Of a stretch of 5,881 nucleotides of DNA, positions 1 through 5,881 are shown in pieces; the first letter of the stretch is position 1; each line of letters starts with the position of its first letter. Both the position numbers and the translations under genes were made by a program. The notes below the pieces were generated by a model. It was given only the letters and a program-made list of their open reading frames with translations. It was not told where the DNA came from and did no database searches. Source of the stretch: a bacterium (GTDB lineage: Bacteria; Pseudomonadota; Alphaproteobacteria; Caulobacterales; Hyphomonadaceae); assembly GCA_030824255.1 (NCBI GenBank), contig JAVBYB010000505.1, positions 1 through 5,881 on the forward strand, in the 5' to 3' direction.

Positions 1-4
1 CCAT
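1..4 (-). CDS. Start of a further rut-cluster gene, cut by the window edge
   Basis: Reading the minus strand past the rutD stop codon, a GGAG Shine-Dalgarno (plus-strand positions 11-14) is followed six bases later by an ATG at positions 4-2 and a G. The gap from the rutD stop is only 12 nt, so this looks like the next cistron of the same transcript. No protein sequence is visible, so the product cannot be named. rutA, rutF or a nucleobase transporter would fit the pathway, but that is only inference from context. Confidence 0.45.
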
Positions 5-16
5 GACCAACTCCGT

Positions 17-808
17 CTAGCGTTCGAGGAAGCGCAGCAACCTCGCGTTGAACTCATCCGGCGCCGTAACGCTCATCGCGTGCCCGCCCCACGGCATGAT
101 GTCGAGCGTCGCACCGGGAAGGCCTTCCGCCAAGCGCTGCGAGCAAGTCACCGGCACAAGCATGTCGTCCGCCGAGGCGCTGACGAGCACCGGCGCCGCA
201 ATCTTCGGCAGTTTCGCATCGATATCGAAGGCGAGCAGGGCGCCTATTCGCGCCAGCATCACATCGGTTGAGGGAAACCCCTTCACCATATGCTCTTCCT
301 CGGCGTCGATCAGGTTGGTGTTCGCGGAGATCCAGGTCGCCGGATAGAGAAACAGCGGTTGCGCTCGCACATACGCCCGCTTGCCCAATTTCTTCAGCAG
401 CGCCACCCGCGCCTCGAAACACCGCGCCACATGCGGATCGGGCCGCGACCAGCCATTCACCACCACCAGCCTGCCCACCCGCTTCGGGCTCTTGAGCGCC
501 AGCGCCAGCCCCGCCAGTCCGCCCGCCGCATGCCCCACCACATGCGCCGCCTTCACCCTGGCCGCGTCCATGACAGCGCGCATGTCTGCCGCCATCGCCT
601 CCACGGCATGCGGCTCGGTCAGCGTGCGCACGCTGCGTCCCGTCCCGCGATGATCGTAGAGCAGCACGCTGAACCGCGCGGTCAGCGCCGCCATCTGCGG
701 CGCCCAGAAGTTTGCCGACCCGCCCAGCCCCGCCGACAGCAGCACCGTCTCCGCGCCCTTTGGGCCGGGGATCAGGTCGTACCAGATGCCATCCGCCGTC
801 GTGGCCAA
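17..808 (-). CDS. rutD: RutD, aminoacrylate hydrolase-type alpha/beta-hydrolase
   Basis: Alpha/beta-hydrolase fold protein of 263 residues, matching RutD of the Rut uracil pathway. RutD promotes conversion of 3-aminoacrylate to malonic semialdehyde plus ammonia in the cytoplasm. Visible family marks are LLSAGLGGS near residues 23-31 (oxyanion region), YDHRGTG at 51-57, the elbow GHAAGG at 92-97, VNGWSRP in the middle, RAQPLFLYPATW, ADDMLVP near 213-219 and GGHA near 241-244. The elbow carries Ala where a classical hydrolase has its Ser nucleophile, as I recall for E. coli RutD (GHALGA), so this is a family trait and not damage. The start is TTG, the very first codon after the rutC TAG and in the same frame. 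The first in-frame ATG is about 70 residues inside the fold, so it cannot be the true start. A purine-rich GGGAAGAAG ends rutC just upstream and may serve as the ribosome site. Translational coupling to rutC is likely. Confidence 0.93.
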   Translation of the reverse strand: MATTADGIWYDLIPGPKGAETVLLSAGLGGSANFWAPQMAALTARFSVLLYDHRGTGRSVRTLTEPHAVEAMAADMRAVMDAARVKAAHVVGHAAGGLAGLALALKSPKRVGRLVVVNGWSRPDPHVARCFEARVALLKKLGKRAYVRAQPLFLYPATWISANTNLIDAEEEHMVKGFPSTDVMLARIGALLAFDIDAKLPKIAAPVLVSASADDMLVPVTCSQRLAEGLPGATLDIMPWGGHAMSVTAPDEFNARLLRFLER

Positions 809-1198
809 CTACTTCTTCCCGACATGCGCGATCGACCCGATCTCCACCAGCGCATCAGGCTTCACCAGCCCGCAGACGATGCACCAGCGCGCCGGCTTGT
901 CGCCCGGAAAGTATTCCGCATAGACCTTGTTCATCGCGCCATAATCGTCCCACGACTTCAGCATGATGTTGTTCATCGTTACATCATCCATCGTGCCGCC
1001 CGCCGTTTCCACCACGGACTTGATCACCTCGAGAATGTGCCGCGTCTGCGCCGCCGCATCGCCGGGGTAGAGAATGTTGTTGTCCTTGTCGAAGGCCAGC
1101 GTGCCCGACACATAGACAACCCCGTCCGCCACCGTGCCGGGCGAGAAGGGGGCGATCGGCTTGTGCGTGCCGGGCGGAAGGACGATCTGCTTGGGCAT
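809..1198 (-). CDS. rutC: RutC, RidA-family 3-aminoacrylate deaminase
   Basis: Small protein of 129 residues of the YjgF/YER057c/UK114 (RidA) family, closely matching RutC. RutC was first proposed to reduce an aminoacrylate peracid and is now regarded as a 3-aminoacrylate deaminase, so it acts on the product of RutB. RidA proteins normally form trimers with active sites between subunits. Seen here are [18 protein letters not shown] at about 20-37, QTRHILEVI at 51-59, [10 protein letters not shown] at 64-73, the FPGDKPAR stretch ending in the substrate-binding Arg104, and VEIGSIAH with Glu119. Length and motif order match E. coli RutC almost end to end. The ATG is preceded by GAGGAG with a six-base spacer, which fixes the start and suggests strong independent initiation. 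It is divergent from the small gene upstream, and rutD follows directly after its TAG stop. Confidence 0.96.
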   Translation of the reverse strand: MPKQIVLPPGTHKPIAPFSPGTVADGVVYVSGTLAFDKDNNILYPGDAAAQTRHILEVIKSVVETAGGTMDDVTMNNIMLKSWDDYGAMNKVYAEYFPGDKPARWCIVCGLVKPDALVEIGSIAHVGKK

Positions 1199-1260
1199 GG
1201 ACGGCTCCTCGTGCGTTCAGCTAGCTACAGGACTATGACTGGAGTTTGCGCTTGGCGTAC
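1199..1260. promoter_or_regulatory. Divergent intergenic region between rutC and the small plus-strand gene
   Basis: About 60 bp that must hold the leader of the plus-strand gene and, unless rutC is read through from rutB, a promoter for rutC-rutD. It contains the 8-bp palindrome AGCTAGCT at 1219-1226 and the rutC ribosome site. A nine-codon reading frame (MTGVCAWRT) starts at the ATG at 1235 and ends in a TGA overlapping the ATG at 1261. I found no convincing -10/-35 pair on either strand. Confidence 0.4.
1205..1210 (-). promoter_or_regulatory. Strong ribosome binding site of rutC
   Basis: On the minus strand this reads GAGGAG, six bases before the rutC ATG. It is the best Shine-Dalgarno match among the rut genes here and fits rutC being the first cistron of the rutC-rutD unit, since rutB lies beyond an opposite-strand gene. 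Confidence 0.7.
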
Positions 1261-1623
1261 ATGATCCGCATCACCCGCAATCCGCAATCGGATGAAGGCG
1301 GCCCAGCCATTACGCTCGCCGAATGGCTCGAGGCCGTTGCGCGCCACCAGCACGTCCGCCTTGCCACGGGCGATTATGCGGTGCGCCTCCCCGAAACCGG
1401 CCAGACCTTCACGCTGCGCAACACGGGCGGGGACGCTGAACTCTTCCTGCCGCATGCCGGCGCCTGGCAGCGCGTCTTCCGCTGGGACGAGGAGGATATC
1501 CTCTTCGTCGGAACCGAAGTCTTCGGCGCGGACCCCGCGTGCCATCTGAGGTCGGTCGCTCGAATGCTGGCCGGCGAGCTGCAGGCAGTTGTCTGTGGCG
1601 ACGACGGCGAGATCTATGACTGA
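1261..1623 (+). CDS. Small conserved-looking hypothetical protein between rutB and rutC
   Basis: A 120-residue acidic protein whose function I cannot name. It starts with a beta-strand-like MIRITR, then has ITLAEWLEAV (about 17-26), a short stretch resembling beta hairpins with LPETGQTF, an aromatic AWQRVFRW, EDILFVGTEVF, a helix-like SVARMLAGELQAVV and the ending CGDDGEIYD. The opening I-x-L-x-E-W and the closing G-D-D-G-E-I-Y resemble small proteobacterial hypothetical proteins of similar length that I recall; this is memory, not a search. There is no signal peptide or membrane segment, so it is probably cytoplasmic. The start is uncertain: the ATG at 1261 has no good Shine-Dalgarno, whereas GGAG at 1241-1244 lies seven bases before an in-frame TTG at 1252; an upstream in-frame TTG is at 1246. 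It runs convergent to rutB with a 15-nt gap and divergent from rutC. Its biased amino-acid pattern and motif-like ends favour this strand over the antisense frame. Confidence 0.72.
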   Translation: MIRITRNPQSDEGGPAITLAEWLEAVARHQHVRLATGDYAVRLPETGQTFTLRNTGGDAELFLPHAGAWQRVFRWDEEDILFVGTEVFGADPACHLRSVARMLAGELQAVVCGDDGEIYD

Positions 1624-1638
1624 CGCCGCGCGCATCGG

Positions 1639-2364
<726 letters not shown>

Positions 2365-2444
2365 TCTCGCTCCGTCTTGCCACTTGGCCAGCATGGCATA
2401 GCCTTGCCCGGCGGCAACTGATTTTCCCGTCCGAAAGACCACGC
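2365..2444. promoter_or_regulatory. Shared rutB-rutE divergent control region with TTGCC/GGCAA dyads
   Basis: These 80 bp separate two divergent genes of one pathway and so should hold both promoters. TTGCCACTTGGCCA (2377-2390) contains the core CCA-N2-TGG. That is the centre of the RutR operator consensus I recall (TTGACCA-N2-TGGTCAA), but the outer positions fit poorly. A wider dyad TGCCA/TGGCA spans 2378-2398. A second, perfect five-base-arm inverted repeat, TTGCC-CGGC-GGCAA, lies at 2404-2417. The rutB ribosome site GGAG is at 2370-2373 on the minus strand. I see no strong sigma-70-like promoter. Assignment to RutR or any named regulator is inference. Confidence 0.4.
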
Positions 2445-3050
2445 ATGACCGAACGCACGCGCAACGCGCTTCCCACTGCCTCGCTCGACCGGCTTTTCCG
2501 CACGGCGCGCACCTATAATGCGTTTGATCCTTCCGCCATTCCGCAGGCCTTGCTGCATGAGATGTACGAGCTGGCGAAATGGGGCCCCACGGCTTCGAAC
2601 GGCAATCCTGCCCGCTTCGTCTTTCTGGTCAGCGATGAAGCCAAGGCGCGCCTTGCGCCGCATATGTCGTCCAGCAACCGGCCCAAGACCCTGGCCGCGC
2701 CAGTCAACGTCATCATGGCCTACGATCTCAATTTTTGGGAGCGCACGCCTTTCCTGTTCCCGCACAAGCCGGAGTCAGGCTCTTGGTTTTCCGGCAATCC
2801 GCAGCTGGCGCAGGAGAACGCCCTGCGCAATGGTTCGCTGCAGGCGGCTTACCTGATGATGGCCGCGCGCTCACTTGGCCTCGATTGCGGGCCGATGTCC
2901 GGTTTCAAGGAGCAGGCCGTCAACGACGAATTCTTCAAGGACACCAACCTGCGCGCCAACTTCATCTGCAATATCGGCTACGGCACGAACGAGAACCTGT
3001 TTCCACGCCTGCCGCGCCTGCCTTTCGAAGAAGCCTGTCAGATCCTTTGA
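2445..3050 (+). CDS. rutE: RutE, malonic semialdehyde reductase
   Basis: Nitroreductase-fold flavoprotein of 201 residues that matches RutE, which reduces malonic semialdehyde to 3-hydroxypropionate with NAD(P)H and so disposes of the toxic end product of uracil-ring cleavage. Family marks are RTYNAF (22-27), [16 protein letters not shown] (45-60, the flavin/phosphate pocket), [50 protein letters not shown] (GPMSGF at 149-154), CNIGYG (175-180) and the closing [11 protein letters not shown]. It is a few residues longer than the E. coli protein at the N-terminus. The ATG at 2445 is chosen because an open frame back to a GTG at 2357 region adds low-similarity sequence and would cover the rutB leader. 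The ribosome site is weak (GAAAGA). It is divergent from rutB and followed on the same strand by xth, 30 nt downstream and in the same frame, so the two may share a transcript. Confidence 0.96.
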   Translation: MTERTRNALPTASLDRLFRTARTYNAFDPSAIPQALLHEMYELAKWGPTASNGNPARFVFLVSDEAKARLAPHMSSSNRPKTLAAPVNVIMAYDLNFWERTPFLFPHKPESGSWFSGNPQLAQENALRNGSLQAAYLMMAARSLGLDCGPMSGFKEQAVNDEFFKDTNLRANFICNIGYGTNENLFPRLPRLPFEEACQIL

Positions 3051-3080
3051 TTGGCCCGCGTTCGGACAATATCCCCCTCA

Positions 3081-3911
3081 GTGAAGATCGCGACCTGGAA
3101 CATCAACGGCGTGCGTGGCCGCCTGCCGCTGCTGCTCAAATGGCTGGCGAGGGCCAAGCCCGATATTGTCGCCCTGCAGGAACTGAAAACGCCGGCTGAC
3201 CTTTTCCCCGAAGACGCGCTCCGGAAGGCCGGTTACAGCGTCGTCTGGCTGGGCGAGCGCGCCTACAATGGCGTCGCCATCCTCGCGCGTGGGTCAGAGC
3301 CGATCGTGATCCGCCGCAGCCTACCCGGCGATCCCGCCGACAAGGCCAGTCGCTATATCGAGGCCGCCGTCGATGGTCTTATCATCGCCTGTCTGTATCT
3401 TCCGAACGGCAATCCGCAGCCGGGTCCGAAATTCGCCTACAAGCTCGCCTGGTTTGATCGCCTGATCGCGCACGCAAAGACGCTGAAGAAATCCGGCGCT
3501 CCCGTTGTGCTGCTGGGGGATTTTAATGTCGTCCCCACCGAGGCTGACATCTACGAAACCATCTCCTACGACGACAACGCCCTCGTGCAGCCGGAAAGCC
3601 GCGCGGCTTACCGCAAGCTGTTGAAGCAGGGCTGGACGGACACGCTCCGCGAACTCCATCCCGACGAGACCATCTACACCTTCTGGGACTATTTTCGCCG
3701 CCGCTGGGAACGGAATGCGGGCCTCCGGATCGACCACATCCTCCTCAGCCCCTCGCTCGCGCCACGCCTCGCTTCCGCTGGCGTCGACCGCTGGGCGAGG
3801 GGACTGCTGAAGCCAAGCGATCACGCGCCTGTCTGGATCACGCTTGAAGATACCCGCCGCATGCAAAAGGCGCCCAGGAAGACGGCCAGCAGGGCACGCG
3901 GAAAGAAGTAG
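3081..3911 (+). CDS. xth: Exodeoxyribonuclease III (AP endonuclease, ExoA/Xth family)
   Basis: A 276-residue endonuclease/exonuclease/phosphatase-fold enzyme that cuts DNA at abasic sites and removes 3' blocking groups in base excision repair, using divalent metal. The catalytic set is complete: Asn7 in TWNINGVRGRL, Glu34 in ALQELK, Tyr106 in LYLPNGN, Asp147 and Asn149 in LLGDFNVVP, Asp218 in LRIDHILLSP and Asp247-His248 in PSDHAPVW. YTFWDYFRRRWERN (199-212) is the usual loop before the Asp218 motif. The C-terminus ends in a Lys/Arg-rich tail of about 18 residues (259-276) beyond the fold, probably disordered and perhaps DNA-contacting. The GTG at 3081 is chosen because it puts the first strand (KIATWNING) at residue 2 as in the family. 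A TTG directly after the rutE stop would add ten residues. No clear Shine-Dalgarno precedes the GTG, which suits coupling to rutE. It is convergent with mrp, and the stops abut. Confidence 0.95.
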   Translation: MKIATWNINGVRGRLPLLLKWLARAKPDIVALQELKTPADLFPEDALRKAGYSVVWLGERAYNGVAILARGSEPIVIRRSLPGDPADKASRYIEAAVDGLIIACLYLPNGNPQPGPKFAYKLAWFDRLIAHAKTLKKSGAPVVLLGDFNVVPTEADIYETISYDDNALVQPESRAAYRKLLKQGWTDTLRELHPDETIYTFWDYFRRRWERNAGLRIDHILLSPSLAPRLASAGVDRWARGLLKPSDHAPVWITLEDTRRMQKAPRKTASRARGKK

Positions 3912-3931
3912 CTACTCGAAGATTATCTTCG
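3907..3931. repeat. Back-to-back palindromes at the xth/mrp convergent junction
   Basis: AGTAGCTACT (3907-3916) is a perfect 10-bp palindrome centred exactly on the joint between the two abutting TAG stops. It is followed at once by CGAAGA-TTA-TCTTCG (3917-3931), an inverted repeat with six-base arms that lies inside the last codons of mrp, and then by GGCGCC. The arrangement could act as a small bidirectional terminator, but there is no T-run on either side, so an intrinsic terminator is not well supported. Confidence 0.35.
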
Positions 3932-5042
3932 GCGCCGGCTTGCTCGGCCCCGCCGCGAGCGCTTCGTTCACGGCGTCGGCCAGCAGGCGGAAAGCTTCCG
4001 CTGCGCTGCTGTCTCCCGTCGCCGCTGGAATGCCCGTATCGCCGCCCTCGCGCAGCACCGGCAGGATCGGCAGTGCGCCCAGGAAAGGCACTTTCTGTTC
4101 GGCCGCTGTGCGCTCCGCGCCGCCCTGTCCGAAGATATAGGCGCGTGATCCATCCTGCTGTTCGAACCACGCCATGTTCTCGATGATGCCCAGCACTGGC
4201 ACATTCGTCTTGCGGAACATGCCCACGCCACGCCGCACATCGGCCAGCGCCACTTCCTGCGGCGTCGAGACGATCACCACGCCATCCAGCGGCAGGCGCT
4301 GCACCAGCGTCAGCTGCACCTCGCCCGTGCCCGGCGGCGTGTCGATGAACAACAGGTCGAGGTCGCCCCAGTCTGTGTCGTTGATGAGCTGGTTGACCGC
4401 CGACATCACCATCGGCCCGCGCCACACCACGGCCTGATCGGGATCGACGAGATAGCCGATCGACATCGTCACCAGCCCGTGCGCCATCACTGGCTGCATC
4501 CGCTTGTTCTTCACGTCCGGCCGCTGGCCCACCGTGCCCAGCATGGTCGGCAGCGACGGTCCGAACACATCGGCATCCAGCAATCCCACGCGCAGCCCGC
4601 TGCGCGCCGCCGCCACGGCGAGATTCACCGTGACTGTTGATTTGCCAACACCGCCCTTGGCCGAGGCCACCGCAACGATGCCGCGTGCAGGCCGCACCGG
4701 CCCCTGTCCCACCGGCGTCGTCGGCGCCAGTTGTGGCGCAGGTTTCGGTGAAAGTGATGCGGGCGCCGCCGCCGGAACGCTGCGCGCGCCGGTTGTCGCT
4801 TCCGCCGTCAACACCGCTGTCACGGTCGTGACACCGCGCACGCGCGCGACAGCGACTTCCGCCGCCTTGCGCAGCGGTTCGTCCGCCGCGCCCACGCCGG
4901 TCTCGATCACGAAGCCGACCTTGCCATCGGCGCGCGCCACCAGCCCACTCACGCGGCCAGAGGCGGCAAGGCCCTTGCCGGAGTTGGGGTCCTTCACGCC
5001 ATCAAGGGCGGCGCGAACCTGTATTTCGAGAGGCGAGGGCAT
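3912..5042 (-). CDS. mrp: Mrp/ApbC-type P-loop ATPase, lacking the CxxC motif
   Basis: A 376-residue protein of the Mrp/NBP35 family of Fe-S cluster carriers and scaffolds. Residues 1-80 form a MIP18/DUF59-like domain (KDPNSGKGL near 17-25), followed by a flexible Ala/Pro-rich linker (about 80-118). The ATPase domain has a deviant Walker A, KGGVGKST (129-136, with both signature lysines), a switch I-like DADVFGPS (156-163), RGPMVMSAVNQL, and a switch II IDTPPGTGE (233-241). The family segment ENMAWF (288-293) is followed by a run reading EQQDGSRAYIFGQGG, where most Mrp proteins have a Cys-x-x-Cys pair that holds the cluster at the dimer interface. Here both cysteines are gone, and the whole protein contains no Cys. 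The C-terminus ends PKIIFE. The ATG at 5042 has only a weak ribosome site. It lies 32 nt downstream of the glycosyltransferase on the same strand and converges on xth. ATPase function looks intact, but a cysteine-ligated carrier role does not. Confidence 0.95.
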   Translation of the reverse strand: MPSPLEIQVRAALDGVKDPNSGKGLAASGRVSGLVARADGKVGFVIETGVGAADEPLRKAAEVAVARVRGVTTVTAVLTAEATTGARSVPAAAPASLSPKPAPQLAPTTPVGQGPVRPARGIVAVASAKGGVGKSTVTVNLAVAAARSGLRVGLLDADVFGPSLPTMLGTVGQRPDVKNKRMQPVMAHGLVTMSIGYLVDPDQAVVWRGPMVMSAVNQLINDTDWGDLDLLFIDTPPGTGEVQLTLVQRLPLDGVVIVSTPQEVALADVRRGVGMFRKTNVPVLGIIENMAWFEQQDGSRAYIFGQGGAERTAAEQKVPFLGALPILPVLREGGDTGIPAATGDSSAAEAFRLLADAVNEALAAGPSKPAPKIIFE

Positions 5043-5074
5043 GACGGCTCATGGGTCTGACGAGCGCCCTGCTA

Positions 5075-5881
5075 TCAGACTTTCTTCCGCCCGCCAAAGC
5101 GGCCCGCGATCATGCGGAAAAGCCCTTGGACCACGTACGGCGCCTGCCGCACATCCTTCAGCACGATGCCCGCTGCGCCAAAGGCATTTCCCTTTTTCAG
5201 GTTTGCCATGAAGTCGATCCACACAAGGCGGGACTGCGTGGTGAACTGGTGCTTGCGCACGATGGCGGCATCCGCCTCGGATAGCCGGCCCGAAGTTAGC
5301 AGGCGCGCGTCGCTCGCCTCCAGCGCCGCCAGTTCCTTGCGGCCATGGTTCAGCGACAGGGAGTCGCCGCGCATCACGCTGACATAGCCCGTCCACGGTA
5401 TCAGCCGCATCTTCGCGTCGAGGCTCAACATGCGCGCGTAAAGGTCGTAGTCTTCGCCCAGCCGCATGGTCTCGTCATAGGACAGGCCATGCTTTTCCAG
5501 GAAGGATCGGCGCACCAGCGGCTTCAGGAAGCCCAGCTCGCGGCGCATGCGCGAGGCCTTGGTGATGTTGCTGTCGATGAACATGTGGAACGAGACATCC
5601 AGCGGCGTCTGGTCCTCGCGGAACCAGAGCGTCTTGCCGGCTGAAACCGGTTGGCCTTCGGGCGTCTGAAGCAGATCGTCGGCGATCAGGTCGTAGCCTT
5701 GGTTGGTCAGCGCCATCAGCTTCGCCAGGCGTCCGGGTTCCATGAAGTCGTCGGAGTCGAGGATGGCGATCCATTCCCCCGTGCTCGCAGCAATCGCCGC
5801 ATTCCGCGCCGCCGAGGGGCCGGAGTTGCTCCCCAGCGCAATCACCTTGAGGCGCCCCGTCCCGTCATCCGCCGCCCAGGC
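5075..5881 (-). CDS. Family 2 glycosyltransferase, N-terminus cut by the window edge
   Basis: The frame stays open to the last base of the window, so the true start is outside it; an internal GTG at 5845 would leave a truncated fold. Visible are 268 residues: the GT-A nucleotide-sugar region SNSGPSAARNAAIAAS (18-33), GEWIAILDSDDFM with the metal-binding DSDD (42-45), a middle part with KPLVRRSFLEKHGL, and the acceptor-side GEDYDLYARM (142-151) whose ED pair usually supplies the catalytic base. The C-terminus has a helical basic region ending GGRKKV, with no transmembrane segment. This is a typical polysaccharide GT2, somewhat like the ExoO/ExoU succinoglycan enzymes, so a role in exopolysaccharide or surface glycan assembly on the cytoplasmic side of the membrane is likely, but the sugar and acceptor cannot be read. 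mrp follows 32 nt downstream and may be cotranscribed, though no functional link is evident. Confidence 0.87.
   Translation of the reverse strand, partial: AWAADDGTGRLKVIALGSNSGPSAARNAAIAASTGEWIAILDSDDFMEPGRLAKLMALTNQGYDLIADDLLQTPEGQPVSAGKTLWFREDQTPLDVSFHMFIDSNITKASRMRRELGFLKPLVRRSFLEKHGLSYDETMRLGEDYDLYARMLSLDAKMRLIPWTGYVSVMRGDSLSLNHGRKELAALEASDARLLTSGRLSEADAAIVRKHQFTTQSRLVWIDFMANLKKGNAFGAAGIVLKDVRQAPYVVQGLFRMIAGRFGGRKKV

Noticed and set aside
262..285. Possible loss of the RutD catalytic site because the nucleophile elbow has Ala and not Ser
   Set aside because: RutD proteins, including the E. coli one as I recall it, carry Ala at this place, so it is a family trait and not pseudogenisation. 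The elbow itself lies near 517-534; the stretch listed is only part of the intact cap region.
290..1264. A 324-codon plus-strand open frame opposite rutC and rutD
   Set aside because: It is long because rutC and rutD share one frame and the DNA is GC-rich. The product is extremely rich in Arg and His with no domain-like pattern, and the minus strand encodes two clear enzymes.
1225..1635. A 136-codon minus-strand frame opposite the small gene, which would restore a co-directional rut order
   Set aside because: It has no Rut-like or other recognisable motifs, and the plus-strand product shows a more protein-like pattern with structured ends. The choice is less certain than for the other shadows.
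2377..2404. TTGCCA and TAGCCT as a -35/-10 promoter pair for rutE
   Set aside because: Only weak matches with 16-bp spacing; alphaproteobacterial promoters are too variable for this to count as evidence.
4504..5211. A 235-codon plus-strand open frame opposite mrp
   Set aside because: Low-complexity Ala/Pro/Arg/Ser/Thr product antisense to a well-matched Mrp protein; a GC-driven shadow.

Overview
The window is GC-rich and gene-dense, with very short intergenic gaps and one reading-frame style throughout. Gene content and protein style suggest an alphaproteobacterium, possibly of the Caulobacterales/Hyphomonadales type. That placement is inference from GC content, the Rut-type uracil genes and a Rhizobiales/Caulobacterales-like Mrp. 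No phylogeny could be run.

Positions 1-3050 hold part of a Rut (pyrimidine-ring utilisation) locus in a rearranged order. On the minus strand lie rutB (2364-1639), rutC (1198-809) and rutD (808-17). The start of a further minus-strand gene follows at position 4, 12 nt after the rutD stop and behind a good Shine-Dalgarno sequence. rutE (2445-3050) is on the plus strand, divergent from rutB across an 80-bp region with small TTGCC/GGCAA dyads. A small uncharacterised plus-strand gene (1261-1623) sits between rutB and rutC and splits the usual rutB-rutC-rutD run. No rutA, rutF, rutG or rutR is visible. RutB cleaves ureidoacrylate, RutC and RutD turn aminoacrylate into malonic semialdehyde, and RutE reduces that to 3-hydroxypropionate. 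The RutA monooxygenase that starts the pathway must lie outside the window if it is present.

Positions 3081-3911 encode an exodeoxyribonuclease III-type AP endonuclease, co-directional with rutE. It runs head-on into a minus-strand Mrp/ApbC-type P-loop ATPase (5042-3912). The two stop codons abut with no intergenic base, inside a pair of small palindromes. Upstream of mrp, also on the minus strand, is a family 2 glycosyltransferase (5881-5075) whose N-terminus is cut by the window edge.

Most of the window is ordinary metabolic and housekeeping sequence. The points most worth a second look are: a Mrp homologue with no cysteine at all; rutC and rutD in the same frame, separated only by one TAG followed by a TTG start; the opposite-strand gene inserted in the rut cluster; and the dyads between rutB and rutE. 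I see no mobile element, CRISPR array, tRNA or rRNA, and nothing that amounts to an undescribed multi-gene system.
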